Of a DNA stretch of 64,000 nt, positions 1-9,051 are shown piece by piece. Positions within the stretch are counted from its first letter, which is position 1, and every line of letters begins with the position of its first letter. The DNA comes from Bombiscardovia asteroides_K (GTDB taxonomy: Bacteria; Actinomycetota; Actinomycetes; Actinomycetales; Bifidobacteriaceae), in assembly GCF_048001765.1 (NCBI RefSeq), contig NZ_CP181447.1, positions 1,054,001 through 1,118,000 on the forward strand, written 5' to 3'. The notes below the pieces were generated by a model. That model did not search any database, was not told the DNA's origin, and worked only from the letters and a program-made list of their open reading frames with translations. Made by a program: the position numbers and the translations under genes.

Positions 1-894
1 CATTTCACGTGAGTAGTCCTCCATGGCGTTGATGACGGCCGCGCCCTTGGGGTGGAAGACGGGCAGACCGGGCCCGATCTCGTCCGGGAAGGAGAAGAGG
101 TCCATCTCGGCGCCCAGCTTGCGGTGGTCGCGGCGGGCGGCCTCCTCCAGACGGGCGGTGTAGGCCTTCATGTCGTCCTTGTTGGCCCAGGCGGTGCCGT
201 AGATGCGCTGGAGCATGGGGTTCTTCTCGTCCCCGCGCCAGTAGGCGGCGGCCGTGCGCATGAGCTTGAAGCTGCGGATGTAGCGGGTGTTGGGCAGGTG
301 GGGGCCCCGGCAGAGGTCCTTCCAGACCGTGTTGCCCTCGCGGTCCAGGTTGTCATACATGGTCAGCTCGCCGCCGGTGGCCACCTCGGTGGCCTCCTCG
401 CTGTTGATTTCGGCCTCCTTGGCTCCGATCAGCTCCAGCTTGTAGGGCTGGTCGGCCTCCTCCTTGCGGGCCTCCTCTTCGGTGACCACGCGCCGGCGGA
501 AGCTTTGGGAGGACTTGATGATCCGCTTCATCCGCTGTTCGATCTGCTTGAGGTCGTCGGGGGTGAAGGGCTTGTCCACATCGAAGTCGTAGTAGAAGCC
601 GTCCTTGATGACCGGGCCGATGCCCAGCTTGGCGTCCGGGCGGATCTCCTGGACGGCCTGGGCCATGACGTGGGTGGCCGAGTGCCGCATGATGGCCAGT
701 CCCTGGTCGCTCTCCAGGGTGATGGGCTCGACCTTGTCGCCCTCGTGCAGGGGTGTGTAGAGGTCGCGTGGCTGCCCGTTGAGGTCGACGGCGATGATGT
801 CCTTGTCGTCAGCAAAAAGCTGGACGCCAGTCTGATCCGCCGCCACCTCCTTCCGTTCACCCTTGACGATGATGGAGATGCTCGACTGTGTCAT
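1..894 (-). CDS. thrS: Threonyl-tRNA synthetase, N-terminal part (cut by window edge)
   Basis: Charges tRNA-Thr with threonine in the cytoplasm. The visible 298 codons start with an N-terminal TGS domain (MTQSSISIIVKGERKEV, then DLNGQPRDLYTPLHEGDKV). The editing domain follows, with the zinc-site motif MRHSATHVMAQAV near residue 70 and YYDFD near 100, and then the start of the class II catalytic core (LPVFHPKGAAVINAMEDYSREM). The rest lies beyond base 1. The ATG at 892-894 gives the usual family N-terminus. It follows the PAC2-family gene on the same strand by about 76 bases. Identification is firm. Confidence 0.95.
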   Translation of the reverse strand, partial: MTQSSISIIVKGERKEVAADQTGVQLFADDKDIIAVDLNGQPRDLYTPLHEGDKVEPITLESDQGLAIMRHSATHVMAQAVQEIRPDAKLGIGPVIKDGFYYDFDVDKPFTPDDLKQIEQRMKRIIKSSQSFRRRVVTEEEARKEEADQPYKLELIGAKEAEINSEEATEVATGGELTMYDNLDREGNTVWKDLCRGPHLPNTRYIRSFKLMRTAAAYWRGDEKNPMLQRIYGTAWANKDDMKAYTARLEEAARRDHRKLGAEMDLFSFPDEIGPGLPVFHPKGAAVINAMEDYSREM

Positions 895-970
895 GAATGC
901 CGTCCTTGCTATCGGAGCCCGCGTTACAGGGTGCAGGCTGGACATGGTTATCGAGCCACAGCCTAGGTCG

Positions 971-1801
971 TCACTCAGACAAGGAGGGGCCTTTGTTGCC
1001 CATGGAGCGCAGATAATCCTCGGCTTCCCGGACCAGCTCTTCGGCGGCCGGCTCGTCCACCTGGGCCTGGTCGACGTCCATCTCCAGACGGTGGACGTAG
1101 TTGGCCAGGTCGTCGTTGCAGCGCAGCAGCATTCCGGCCTGGGCCTTCCACTCGGCGGCCTTGCGGGGCAGCTCCCCCTCGTCAAGGTGGACGCCGAGCA
1201 TGGCCGAGAGCCTTTGCAGCAGCTGCAGGGTGCCCTGGGCGCACTCGTCGCTGCCCAGGTACTGGGGAACGGAGACCCAGATGGACTCGGTGCTGTAGCC
1301 GTCCTGGGTGGCCAGGGCGTCCAGAACGGTGGGGATGCCTATGGGGCCGGAATGGCCGTCGGTGTCGGTCTTGGGCTGGTCGCCGGCCAGGTCGTCGATG
1401 GGCAGGGGCCTGGTGTGGGGGCAGTCGGCGAACATGGCGCCCAGGGTGATGATGGCCTCGGCCTCATCGTCTTCGGCCCAGTGGATGCTGCGCCGGCAGA
1501 AGTCGCTCCAGTGGTAGTTGGGCTCCGGGCCCATCTCCAGCAGGAGGGTGTGGGTGTCATCAATCCGCACCCGGTAGATCTTGGCGGAGGGCCAGATGAT
1601 CCGCCGCCTGCCCTGCACATGGCAGAGCATGGGCCGTGACATCTGGTAGTCGTAGAACCCGTCGCCCGGAATGCTGCCGATCTCGTGGGACTCGTAGACG
1701 TTCAACAGGTGGCGGATGACGTTGGTCGAGGCTGAGCACGCATCGTTCCAGCCATCGAAGGCGGCCACCATGGTGCAGTGCTGCCTGGCTTCTTCACTCA
1801 T
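971..1801 (-). CDS. PAC2-family protein (proteasome assembly chaperone-like)
   Basis: A 276-residue protein with the PAC2-family opening MVAAFDGWNDACSASTNVI and the later conserved stretch LGAMFADCPHTRPLPI. Actinobacterial members resemble archaeal and eukaryotic proteasome-assembly chaperones, but no biochemical role is established, and bifidobacteria are not generally known for a standard proteasome. The start is uncertain. An ATG at 1801 matches where homology seems to begin; an upstream ATG at 1849 would add 16 residues, and neither has a good Shine-Dalgarno. The gene lies upstream of thrS on the same strand and may be co-transcribed with it. Confidence 0.8.
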   Translation of the reverse strand: MSEEARQHCTMVAAFDGWNDACSASTNVIRHLLNVYESHEIGSIPGDGFYDYQMSRPMLCHVQGRRRIIWPSAKIYRVRIDDTHTLLLEMGPEPNYHWSDFCRRSIHWAEDDEAEAIITLGAMFADCPHTRPLPIDDLAGDQPKTDTDGHSGPIGIPTVLDALATQDGYSTESIWVSVPQYLGSDECAQGTLQLLQRLSAMLGVHLDEGELPRKAAEWKAQAGMLLRCNDDLANYVHRLEMDVDQAQVDEPAAEELVREAEDYLRSMGNKGPSLSE

Positions 1802-1963
1802 ACCTCTCACACTACCGGGAGGAAGCCTTGTATTTCGCGGCTTTGCCATCAGCGGAGGGTGGCTCTATGACGCGGCGACACGCGCTTTTTGCCAAGTGCG
1901 GAGGTCTACGCTACAGTAGTGCAACGTGCTTCGGCAGTCACCACCACGGTGAAAGTTGAAAGT

Positions 1964-2036
1964 GCGGGCATAGCTTAGTTGGTAAAGCGCGACCTTGCCA
2001 AGGTCGAGACCGCGGGTCCGAGTCCCGTTGCCCGCT
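1964..2036 (+). tRNA. tRNA-Gly (GCC)
   Basis: A 73-base cloverleaf. Acceptor GCGGGCA pairs with TGCCCGC, the D-loop contains AGTTGGT, the anticodon loop places GCC at 1997-1999, and the T-arm contains GGGTCCGAGTCCC. No CCA is encoded. It is the first of a four-tRNA cluster on the plus strand. Confidence 0.95.
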
Positions 2037-2063
2037 CGAGGTTTCGAGCAGTTTAACCAATAC

Positions 2064-2134
2064 GGTGGGTTAGCCAAGCGGTTAGGCAGCGGCCTGCAAA
2101 GCCGTATAGACGAGTTCGACTCTCGTACCCACCT
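2064..2134 (+). tRNA. tRNA-Cys (GCA)
   Basis: A 71-base cloverleaf with acceptor GGTGGGT/ACCCACC, discriminator T (usual for tRNA-Cys), anticodon GCA at 2096-2098 and T-loop GTTCGAC. No CCA is encoded. Confidence 0.95.
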
Positions 2135-2157
2135 CTCTCTCGAAACGAGAATGACCC

Positions 2158-2229
2158 GGGCGGTTGGCGCAGAGGTAGCGCACTTCCCTGACACGGAAGG
2201 GGTCACTGGTTCGAATCCAGTATCGCCCA
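2158..2229 (+). tRNA. tRNA-Val (GAC)
   Basis: A 72-base cloverleaf with acceptor GGGCGGT/ATCGCCC (one G-T pair), anticodon stem CTTCC/GGAAG, anticodon GAC at 2190-2192 and T-loop GTTCGAATC. It is closely related to the next tRNA-Val. Confidence 0.95.
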
Positions 2230-2260
2230 CGAGGATCACTTCGGTGGTCTTTCCCAATCC

Positions 2261-2333
2261 GGGCGATTGGCGCAGCGGCTAGCGCACTTCGTTCACACCG
2301 AAGGGGTCGCAGGTTCGATTCCTGCATCGCCCA
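2261..2333 (+). tRNA. tRNA-Val (CAC)
   Basis: A 73-base cloverleaf with acceptor GGGCGAT/ATCGCCC, anticodon stem CTTCG/CGAAG, anticodon CAC at 2294-2296 and T-loop GTTCGATTC. It is the last tRNA of the cluster and borders the accessory stretch at 2.3-8 kb. Confidence 0.95.
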
Positions 2334-2933
2334 CCTGGATTTTCCCCTCTCCCCTATCTTTCATCCGGTAACAGTTCTCAGTCAACAACCGGCAGTTTAT
2401 AAACCTTCTGAATTGTCAGTGATCGAATCCCCGATGATCCCTGGCTAATGATTCCTTCAGCGGAAATTCAGGTAATAAATTATTGTTAGCAGACGAGCTG
2501 AGATTTAGTTTTCAGGCTCGCTTTAGGCAGCCGACTGCGCTGAATTATGCACAAACCGCCCTGCAATGCCGGTTGTTGCGGCAGATAGCGAACGGAGTGT
2601 TGAGCATGTCCGGGACCTTGTGATAATTTGCTCTTAGCAACAGGTCGGGGGACCTGCCAGAAACGGGAGTACCTGATGCATCCTTGAAGAGGTGATAGCA
2701 TGAAGAAAGGCCTAGGCCAATGAGGGCACGTAACTAGCCTGGCTGAATCTGCAATGCACCACAGCTTGAGGAAACTGTGGTCTCCCTGTTTTATCTATGC
2801 AATTACTTGCGTGGTCTGTTTGCGTGGCCACGTTCCGGTTGTCGCCAATGGCGGCGGCCGCGCTGTAAAGCTCCTCCGGCGGCACAGAAATATACCCCCC
2901 TCTCCTGCCGCCGGAGGTCTTACTTTTCAGGCC
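2334..2933. other. Intergenic stretch without a convincing gene
   Basis: About 600 bases between the tRNA cluster and the end of the dauR-like gene. No reading frame has protein-like composition. Visible structure is limited to a hairpin (ACCACAG at 2758-2764 with CTGTGGT at 2775-2781) and the strong inverted repeat at 2873-2917. A tiny frame preceded by GAAGAGG starts at the ATG at 2700-2702 but stops after seven codons. Confidence 0.5.
2873..2917 (-). terminator. Probable terminator hairpin after the dauR-like gene
   Basis: A perfect 12-base inverted repeat: CCTCCGGCGGCA at 2873-2884 and TGCCGCCGGAGG at 2906-2917, with a 21-base loop. It lies 16 bases past the stop codon of the regulator at 2934. 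No strong T run follows, so intrinsic termination is plausible but not certain. Confidence 0.45.
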
Positions 2934-3587
2934 CTATTTGAGGGCCTGCAGGTACCGGTAGAGGGTGGGAATCGATATCTTGAGCTCGGGGGCGACGATG
3001 CCCACCGCGCCCTTGATGAGGAAGATGCCCCGGTCCTTGATGTTGCGGATGATGTCCAGCCTGTCCTGCTTGGTCAGCTTGTCCATGGGGATGTTGAACT
3101 GGCGGACCTCGTCCCTGGTGATCCTGCGGATGTTCTCCGCGGGCTCTTCGCTCACGTGGCGGCGCGAGGTCTCGGTGGAGATCTGCACATCGTTGGAGTC
3201 GATCGAGGACAGGGTCTGCAGCACATGCGCCGCCTGCTGCAGCTCGGTGATGTTGATGCTGATGCAGAGCAGGCCAATGACGGTCTGCTCCTGGTTGCGG
3301 ATCAGGTAGGAGGAGACGCGGAACTCATGCTTGTTCAGGCGGCGCCCACGGTAGTCGGAGACGAAGTCGGCCCCGTCCTGGTCGGCCCGTATGGCCAGCT
3401 GGAACGTCTGGTCCGTAACCCCGTCGCCCAGGGAGCGTCCGGAGAGCTGCCCGTTGCGGATGAAGACGATGGAATTTTCCGGGCGGGTGATGTCATGCAC
3501 AACAATCTCGGCCATGGGACCGAAGGAATCGGCTATGAATTCTGCCAGGGGAAATACCTCTTCAAGGTTGTCTACTGTGAAATGCAT
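2934..3587 (-). CDS. YheO/DauR-type transcriptional regulator (PAS-like domain plus HTH)
   Basis: A 217-residue cytoplasmic DNA-binding protein. Residues about 5-120 form the YheO-like PAS domain (FGPMAEIVVHDI near 23, then GLLCISINITELQQA near 105). Residues about 155-217 form the DauR-type helix-turn-helix (KQDRLDIIRNIKDRGIFLIK, ending with IPTLYRYLQALK). In characterised relatives this family controls D-amino-acid catabolism or other metabolic operons; the effector here is unknown. The ATG at 3585-3587 follows GAGGATC. It stands alone between long gaps, so its target genes are not apparent, apart from a possible remnant at 3826-3941. Confidence 0.85.
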   Translation of the reverse strand: MHFTVDNLEEVFPLAEFIADSFGPMAEIVVHDITRPENSIVFIRNGQLSGRSLGDGVTDQTFQLAIRADQDGADFVSDYRGRRLNKHEFRVSSYLIRNQEQTVIGLLCISINITELQQAAHVLQTLSSIDSNDVQISTETSRRHVSEEPAENIRRITRDEVRQFNIPMDKLTKQDRLDIIRNIKDRGIFLIKGAVGIVAPELKISIPTLYRYLQALK

Positions 3588-4332
3588 GGCTGATCCTCAA
3601 CATCCTAACAGGGCGGCTTGTAGCCACCGGTTGGTGCTGCGGGAAGCGAAAGGTATTGGATGGCGTGATATGGTTCATCACCTCCATACCAGCCAATCGG
3701 CCTCCTCTAATCCCGTATATTAGACCTTCTTTTGCGCACTTCAGTTCTTTGGATACGGCCTATTGAGACCGCAGGAGTGCTGAAGTGCCGAAGGGATTTT
3801 CATGGTAACGCAAGAAGGCGGCTGAATCTTGCTTTTCGCCAACCCGGCCAGTCGTAACGGACTCGGTGTCGTGGCGGAGCTGCTTGACACGAATCCTGCA
3901 GGCCAGAAAGAGGGCGGAAACCTGGTAATCGTGGAAAACTGAGTGATTCAGAAGCCGAGCATCATTGCCTGTAGCGTGTCTATGACAAAGTACAGGAATA
4001 ATGTGAACCTGGTCATATTATTCGGGATCGGCTGGATTTGAAAGCGACTTTGCCATAGATGTTGAACGGGCTGATACGATACATGCCTATATGAGAAAAC
4101 GGTAGCCGGGCTGGCTGTGGGTTTCTGCCAGTGGCCAGCCTGGCCGCTGTTTCCTCCTCTCCGAGGTATGGCGGGGGCGTGCATGCCTGCCCTTGGCTTC
4201 TTTCTGCAGAAGTGTGGTGGGGGCGCGAGAGGAAGTGTCAGCTTTCTTGGGGCTGAGCCTTCAGGGACACTTTTCCTCCCAGCTCCCCCTATGTGGCCGG
4301 GGGCGGGGGATTGATACGCCGCCCGGCCGCTC
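3588..4332. other. Intergenic stretch of about 745 bases
   Basis: It separates the start of the dauR-like gene from the end of the RCC1-repeat gene. The only coding-like segment is a short frame at 3826-3941. An imperfect inverted repeat (GGAAGTGTC at 4231-4239 against GACACTTTTCC from 4266) downstream of the surface-protein gene could serve as its terminator. Nothing else was recognised. Confidence 0.5.
3826..3941 (+). pseudogene. Possible 3' remnant of an unidentified gene
   Basis: A 37-codon open stretch with protein-like composition, bounded upstream by an in-frame TGA (3823-3825) and ending in TGA. It reads ILLFANPASRNG and further on ELLDTNPAGQKEGGN. It has no good start codon or Shine-Dalgarno, so it looks like the tail of a decayed gene upstream of the divergently oriented regulator. 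The family is not recognised, and chance coding cannot be excluded. Confidence 0.25.
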
Positions 4333-5161
4333 TTACTCGTGCGAAGCGTGAAGCAGCTGGTGCTGTTCTCTTCGGTGGTGGCGTGAGGCCAGGACCCCGC
4401 CCATGCCGGTCATGCCGGTGGCCAGGGCGAGCAGGATGCCCTCCCCTCCGGCATTGGGGAGCACGCCAGCGGGCAGGTACGTGTATCGGAGGGAGGTGTC
4501 CGGCGTTTGGGGTGTACCGCCCAGCGTGTAGTCCACGCTGACCGTGACCATGCCCGGCTGATGTGCGGGTGTGAGCATGCTGACGCTGCCGTCATCACCG
4601 CTTTTCAGGTTCGTGCCGGGGCTGGTGTCGAATCTGACCCCGGTTATCACCGGCGGCAGGTTGAACACCACCGGCACTGGAACAGGACTCCGGGCTTTGT
4701 TGTTATTTGAGCCTGTAGGGATGCTGTTGTTGCCGAGCTGGCCATAGCCGTTGTCTCCCCAGGCGTAGGCGTTGCCGTCACTGCCCAAGGCCAGCGAATG
4801 ATATTGCCCGGTGCTGACCAGTACGGCTTTCAGTCCCTTGCTTGTGTCAGTGGGGCTGGCGGAATCAGACACAAGCACAGGAACAGTCGAATCCTTGCTG
4901 CTGTTGTTACCGAGCTGGCCCTCGCTGTTGTATCCCCAGGCGTAGACGTTGCCGTCGCTGCCCAAGGCCAGCGAATGCCAGAATCCGCCTGTGACATTTA
5001 CAGCTTTCAGCCCTTTGTCCGCATCATTGGGGCTGGCGGGGTTGCGCACGCGCACAGGATTAGGATTCGGGCTAAAGAGTCCGCCTATGCTGTTGTTTCC
5101 GAGCTGGCCACGGTAGTTGTTTCCCCAGGCGTAGGCGTATCCGTCGCTGCCAACGGCTAGC

Positions 5162-5665
5162 GAATGCTGGTATCCGGCACCGATCTGTGCATAGGTAAAA
5201 TCCGTGGGCGTGCCTGCAGGCTTCTTGACCATGACCGGCGTAGCTCGGTCGGTGCTCGTCCCGTCGCCGAGCTGGCCAAAGTTGTTTAATCCCCAGGCGT
5301 AGGCGTTGCCGTCGCTGCCCAGAGCCAGCGAATGAAAGGCTCCGGTACGGATCTGCACGTAGGTAAAATCCGTGGGCGTGCCTGCAGGCTTCTTGACCAT
5401 GACCGGCGTAGCTCGGTCGGTGCTCGTCCCGTCGCCGAGCTGGCCATACCTGTTGTCTCCCCAGGCGTAGGCGTTCCCGTCGCTGTCCAGAGCCAGCGAA
5501 TGACGGTATCCGGCGCTGACCTGCACGTAGGTGAAATCCGTGGGCGTGCCTGCAGGCTTCTTGACCATGACCGGCGTAGCTCGGTCGGTGCTCGTCCCGT
5601 CGCCGAGTTGGCCATATTCGTTCCATCCCCATGCGTAGGCGTTACCGTCGCTGCCCACGGCCAGG
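5162..5665 (-). repeat. Three near-identical 168-bp tandem repeats encoding RCC1 repeats
   Basis: Units begin at 5162, 5330 and 5498 with an exact 168-base period (56 residues each). Each carries an almost unchanged block encoding DGTSTDRATPVMVKKPAGTP. Variation is concentrated in the loops around AYAWG. Partial copies flank the array. The high DNA identity suggests recent duplication or gene conversion. Confidence 0.85.
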
Positions 5666-7753
5666 GAATGCCGGGTTCCGGCGCTGACCTGCACGTAGGT
5701 GAAATCCGCAGGCAGGTCCGGATACGTCTTGCGATCAGGCTGCTTCACCATAACCGGCGTAGACCGGGCGTTTTCGGAGGTTGTCCCGTCTCCGAGCTCA
5801 CCCTCTTTGTTACCTCCCCAGGCGTAGGCGTTGCCGTCGCTGCCCACGGCCAAAGAAAAACCAAAGTCTGTAGTCGGGACGAATGATGATGCGCTGACCT
5901 GGCTGAATCTGATGCCTCGCCTGGCGCTGTCAGGCGGGGTGATGGTCGTGGATTCGCCGCCCAGTTGACTGCCCTTGTCGGGACTGATGCTCCACGTGCT
6001 GTTCCGGCTTTTCGGCGTCCACTTAGCGGTCAGGGTCAGGTTTTTGTCGACGGGCTTGCTGAAATCATAGGCAATCTGCCCGATGAACCATCCGTCGAAC
6101 AGGTAGCCTTGGCGCGCCGGGTCGGGGGAGGGCCTCTTCACCCTGCCGTTCGGTGCAGGGAAATGCTGGTCTGCTGGTTCGGGGTTCCCTCCACCCGTGT
6201 CGAAGTGGACCGTGAGCGTGGATCGTGGTTCGACGTCTCGTGTCAGCGGCTGGTCGACCGTGTACTTCAGGCTCCTGGTGAAGGGCTGGTCGTCCTGCCT
6301 GCCGGTGATGAGGATGGCGGCTGGTCCCGGCTTGCGGGCGGGTATATTTGTCTGCCAGGAGTCGTTGTTCCTGGTGAGTTTGAGCAGCTGGCCGTCCATG
6401 CTGGCTGTTTCCAGGCTGGGCACCTGAGTTGTGTCGAGTCTGGCTGGCTTGCCGGGCTGTCCCTGCTCGTCCAAGCTCCACGCGAACATGTTGCCTTGCC
6501 GGTCGATGGCGGTGATCCTGCTGCCGATGCTGGCGGCCTGCATGTACTGCTGGTTCCCGTCGTCCGCCCGGATGGGTGTTTCACCGGGCTTCCAAGCCCA
6601 GATGCGGCCTTTGGAATCAACCAAAGCTGCTTGTGTTGTATTGACGCTTATTGCTGTCACGGCAGAATGGTCGGGCAAGAACAGCGATTCTGCCTGGCTT
6701 TGTCCATTGTCTAGATAGCTGGTCTGTCCTGTCGAGTCCAGCAGCACGAAGCCATAATCCATGGCTGATACCTGAACAATGCGGTTGGCAAGCTTGATTG
6801 GTTGGATCTGTTTAGCATCAGTAGCCGCCGGCTTCCAAGTCCAGACCTGGCCCTTGTTATCCAAGGCGAGCAGGCGGTCCGCATTGCCAGTCACCTTGAC
6901 TGCCAATGCCTGTCTGGGCAAACTTATGGCCTTTCCTGTTGACTCACCCATACTGGTCCAAACATGGACTTTACCGTTTTGGCCCACAGCTATGAGGTGG
7001 TCAGCAGCTATGGCAATGCTGGCGTACGTTGTGGAGTCTGAGCCGAGCAAGGCTGGCGTATCCCCGCTCTTATTCCAGGTGTAGATGCGGTGGTCTTGGC
7101 TCAAGGCCGCGTAGCTATCACCAACGACTCCAGCTATGAATCGCATGTCCTCGGACGCATTTGGAGGTGGTGGCACCTGAACAGGCATTTTAGCGTTCGG
7201 TGTCCAGGTGAATAGGCGGCCATCGCCGGTCACGCCGATTAGCTTATCGTCATGGGCTTCCAATGCACTGAACGATGGTGAGTACGCACGCGGGGGTGTG
7301 ATGGTGATGCTGGTGCCGCCGGAAGCCGGACCATGGTCGGGGCTGAGCGCCCAATCAGTCACCGGAGTCCACTTGGCCTTCAAGGTGATGTCCCTGGTGA
7401 TCGAAGTGCGGAAATCCATCATTGCGTCATGCTCGGACCAGCCGTTGAAACGGTAGCCGTCACGCTTCGGATTATCGGCAGGCGGCGACACCAAAGCACC
7501 GTCCTGCACAGTTACACGTTCCGCTTTGCTTCCATTAGCAGGTTCGAACACCACAGTATGAGGATCAGCAGCAGACTGGGTCCCAGCAAATGAATAAGAG
7601 CTGGATGGCGAGATTCCCAGGGGTTCGGAAGAACCTGCTGGGGTTTGAACAGGTGAGGAGGAAACAGATGAAGTTGTCAGTGGCGAGGGGGAAGGCAGGC
7701 TAGAAGGTTGTAAATCGCTCAGGGAACCGTTATCTGCCTGAGCGGTATAGCGA

Positions 7754-7765
7754 CCCCCCCCCCCC
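7754..7765 (-). repeat. Homopolymer G12 tract (contingency locus candidate)
   Basis: Twelve consecutive Cs on the plus strand (Gs in the gene), directly after the signal-peptide codons for SDVN. With twelve Gs the signal-peptide frame ends at a stop seven codons later. With eleven the reading continues as GGGGRYTAQADNG into the long surface-protein frame. The sequence shows this directly; slippage in the population is inference. Confidence 0.75.
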
Positions 7766-7978
7766 GTTGACATCTGAGCCGGAGGCGAAGACGGTGCCGG
7801 TGGCCATGCCGGTCAGCAGCAGGGGAATCAGCACCAATGCTGACATGAGCGACCGCAGGCCAAACCCATGCGTACGAGAATCGGCAGACGTCGACGACGA
7901 AACCACGGCAAACCTCCCCAAAGGATTCAAAACGCTTCACCGACCAGTCCCCCGCGAACATGGGCAGCGCATGAGCAA

Positions 7979-8008
7979 ATCCTATCACGGGGCCATGTGA
8001 GCGTCGAA
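7979..8008 (-). promoter_or_regulatory. Candidate promoter of the surface-protein gene
   Basis: On the minus strand a TTCGAC -35-like hexamer (8003-8008) and a TAGGAT -10-like hexamer (7979-7984) are separated by 18 bases, about 70 bases upstream of the GTG start. Both are imperfect matches. Confidence 0.3.
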
Positions 8009-8030
8009 TCCCCCGGCAATTCACCCAGGC

Positions 8031-8906
8031 TCAGCTGGCCGCCACACCACCTACTGCGGGCAGGGCGCCGACCATGAGCATGATGGCCACGAAGATGGCC
8101 AGGCCGATCCGGTAGATGACGAATCCCCGGTAGGAGAAGCGAGAGACGATCTTCAAAAAGGCGATGATGACGATGTACCCCAGCAGGAAGCTGACCACGG
8201 TGGCACAGATGGTGGCCCCCCAGCCAGGGAAGGCGGCGTCCGCGTTGATGTTCTTCAAGGACTTGACCGTCTCGAGTATGCCGGCACCGAAGACGGCGGG
8301 GATGGCCATGAGGAAGCTGACCCGGGTGGCGGACTCGCGGGTGTAGCCCATGGCGCGGCCGAAGGTCATGGTGCCGCCCGAGCGGGATACGCCGGGGATC
8401 AGGGCCAGCATCTGCCCGATGCCGAAGAGCAGGGCGTCCCGGGCGCTCATCTGGCGGATCTCCTTGTTCTGGCGGCCGTGGCGGTCGAAGTAGTCCAGCA
8501 GCAGGCCGAAGACGATCAGCACCACCACGGTGATCCAGAGGTTGCGCAGCTTGGTCTCGATTATCTTCTGAAAGAGCAGGCCCGCCACCACGATGGGCAG
8601 AGTTCCCAGAATGATGTACCAGCCCAGGGCCGCATCATGGTCCTTGGAACCCATCCGCTCACGCCAGGAGGAGCCGTCCTTGCCGGCCAGGCAGCGGAAC
8701 CAGTGGGTCAGTATGCGGGCAATGTCATGCCGGAAGTAGAGCAGGACCGCCAGCTCGGTGCCGAATTGGATGATGGCTGTGAAGGCCGCGCCCGGGTCCT
8801 GGCCCAGCAGGCCGCCCACGATGCGGATATGGGCGCTGGATGAGACGGGGAAATACTCCGTCAGGGCCTGCACCAGGCCGAACAGAATGGCTTCGAAGAA
8901 ATTCAT
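8031..8906 (-). CDS. uppP: Undecaprenyl-diphosphatase (UppP/BacA)
   Basis: An integral membrane enzyme of 291 residues that dephosphorylates undecaprenyl pyrophosphate to recycle the lipid carrier of cell-wall synthesis; extra copies give bacitracin resistance. Both family signatures are present: the Glu-rich motif LTEYFPVSSSAHI (about 16-28) and PGVSRSGGTM (about 171-180). Several hydrophobic helices cover the rest (for example LWITVVVLIVFGLLL). The length is normal. It is divergent from the fructosamine-kinase gene and downstream of nothing obvious on its own strand. Confidence 0.95.
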   Translation of the reverse strand: MNFFEAILFGLVQALTEYFPVSSSAHIRIVGGLLGQDPGAAFTAIIQFGTELAVLLYFRHDIARILTHWFRCLAGKDGSSWRERMGSKDHDAALGWYIILGTLPIVVAGLLFQKIIETKLRNLWITVVVLIVFGLLLDYFDRHGRQNKEIRQMSARDALLFGIGQMLALIPGVSRSGGTMTFGRAMGYTRESATRVSFLMAIPAVFGAGILETVKSLKNINADAAFPGWGATICATVVSFLLGYIVIIAFLKIVSRFSYRGFVIYRIGLAIFVAIMLMVGALPAVGGVAAS

Positions 8907-9051
8907 GGACCCCTCTTGCTATGTCGGACAACAATGGCAAGCATAGCCACCGCGCAGGGCAGGCAGAGCCAAGGGCCGGGCATGTCTCGCAGAATGCCCA
9001 CAATGGGTCTTGTCGGAATCGACGACTCGACGAATAGGGGTGTGGATCATC

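Larger units (their letters stand above)
4333..7906 (-). pseudogene. RCC1-repeat, InlB-repeat surface protein; frame interrupted at a G12 tract (probably phase-variable)
   Basis: A secreted, probably sortase-anchored protein of about 1,190 residues in two frames. The GTG at 7904-7906, behind GGGGAGG, starts a signal peptide (LRSLMSALVLIPLLLTGMA, cleavage near VFASG). Seven codons past the G tract this frame stops. The following 1,146-codon frame (numbered from an ATG at 7773) runs in the other frame: Pro/Ser-rich linker (to about 70); InlB/Listeria-Bacteroides repeat (74-137); SPDHGPASGG segment; degenerate RCC1-like propeller (about 165-490); second InlB repeat (about 520-590) and SPDKGSQLGG segment; canonical RCC1 propeller with AYAWG repeats (about 625-1040); then an IPT-like segment. 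The C-terminus has LPNAGGEG near 1105, a hydrophobic stretch and a basic tail (SRHHRR), a sortase signal of LPxAG type. Eleven or fourteen Gs would join the frames. The ligand is unknown. Confidence 0.8.

Noticed and set aside
2486..2701. 71-codon minus-strand frame in the intergenic region
   Set aside because: No ribosome site, no protein-like composition, and no recognisable motif.
5162..5665. Regular repeat array considered as CRISPR
   Set aside because: The period is 168 bases, in frame with 56-residue RCC1 repeats, and there are no short direct repeats with unique spacers.
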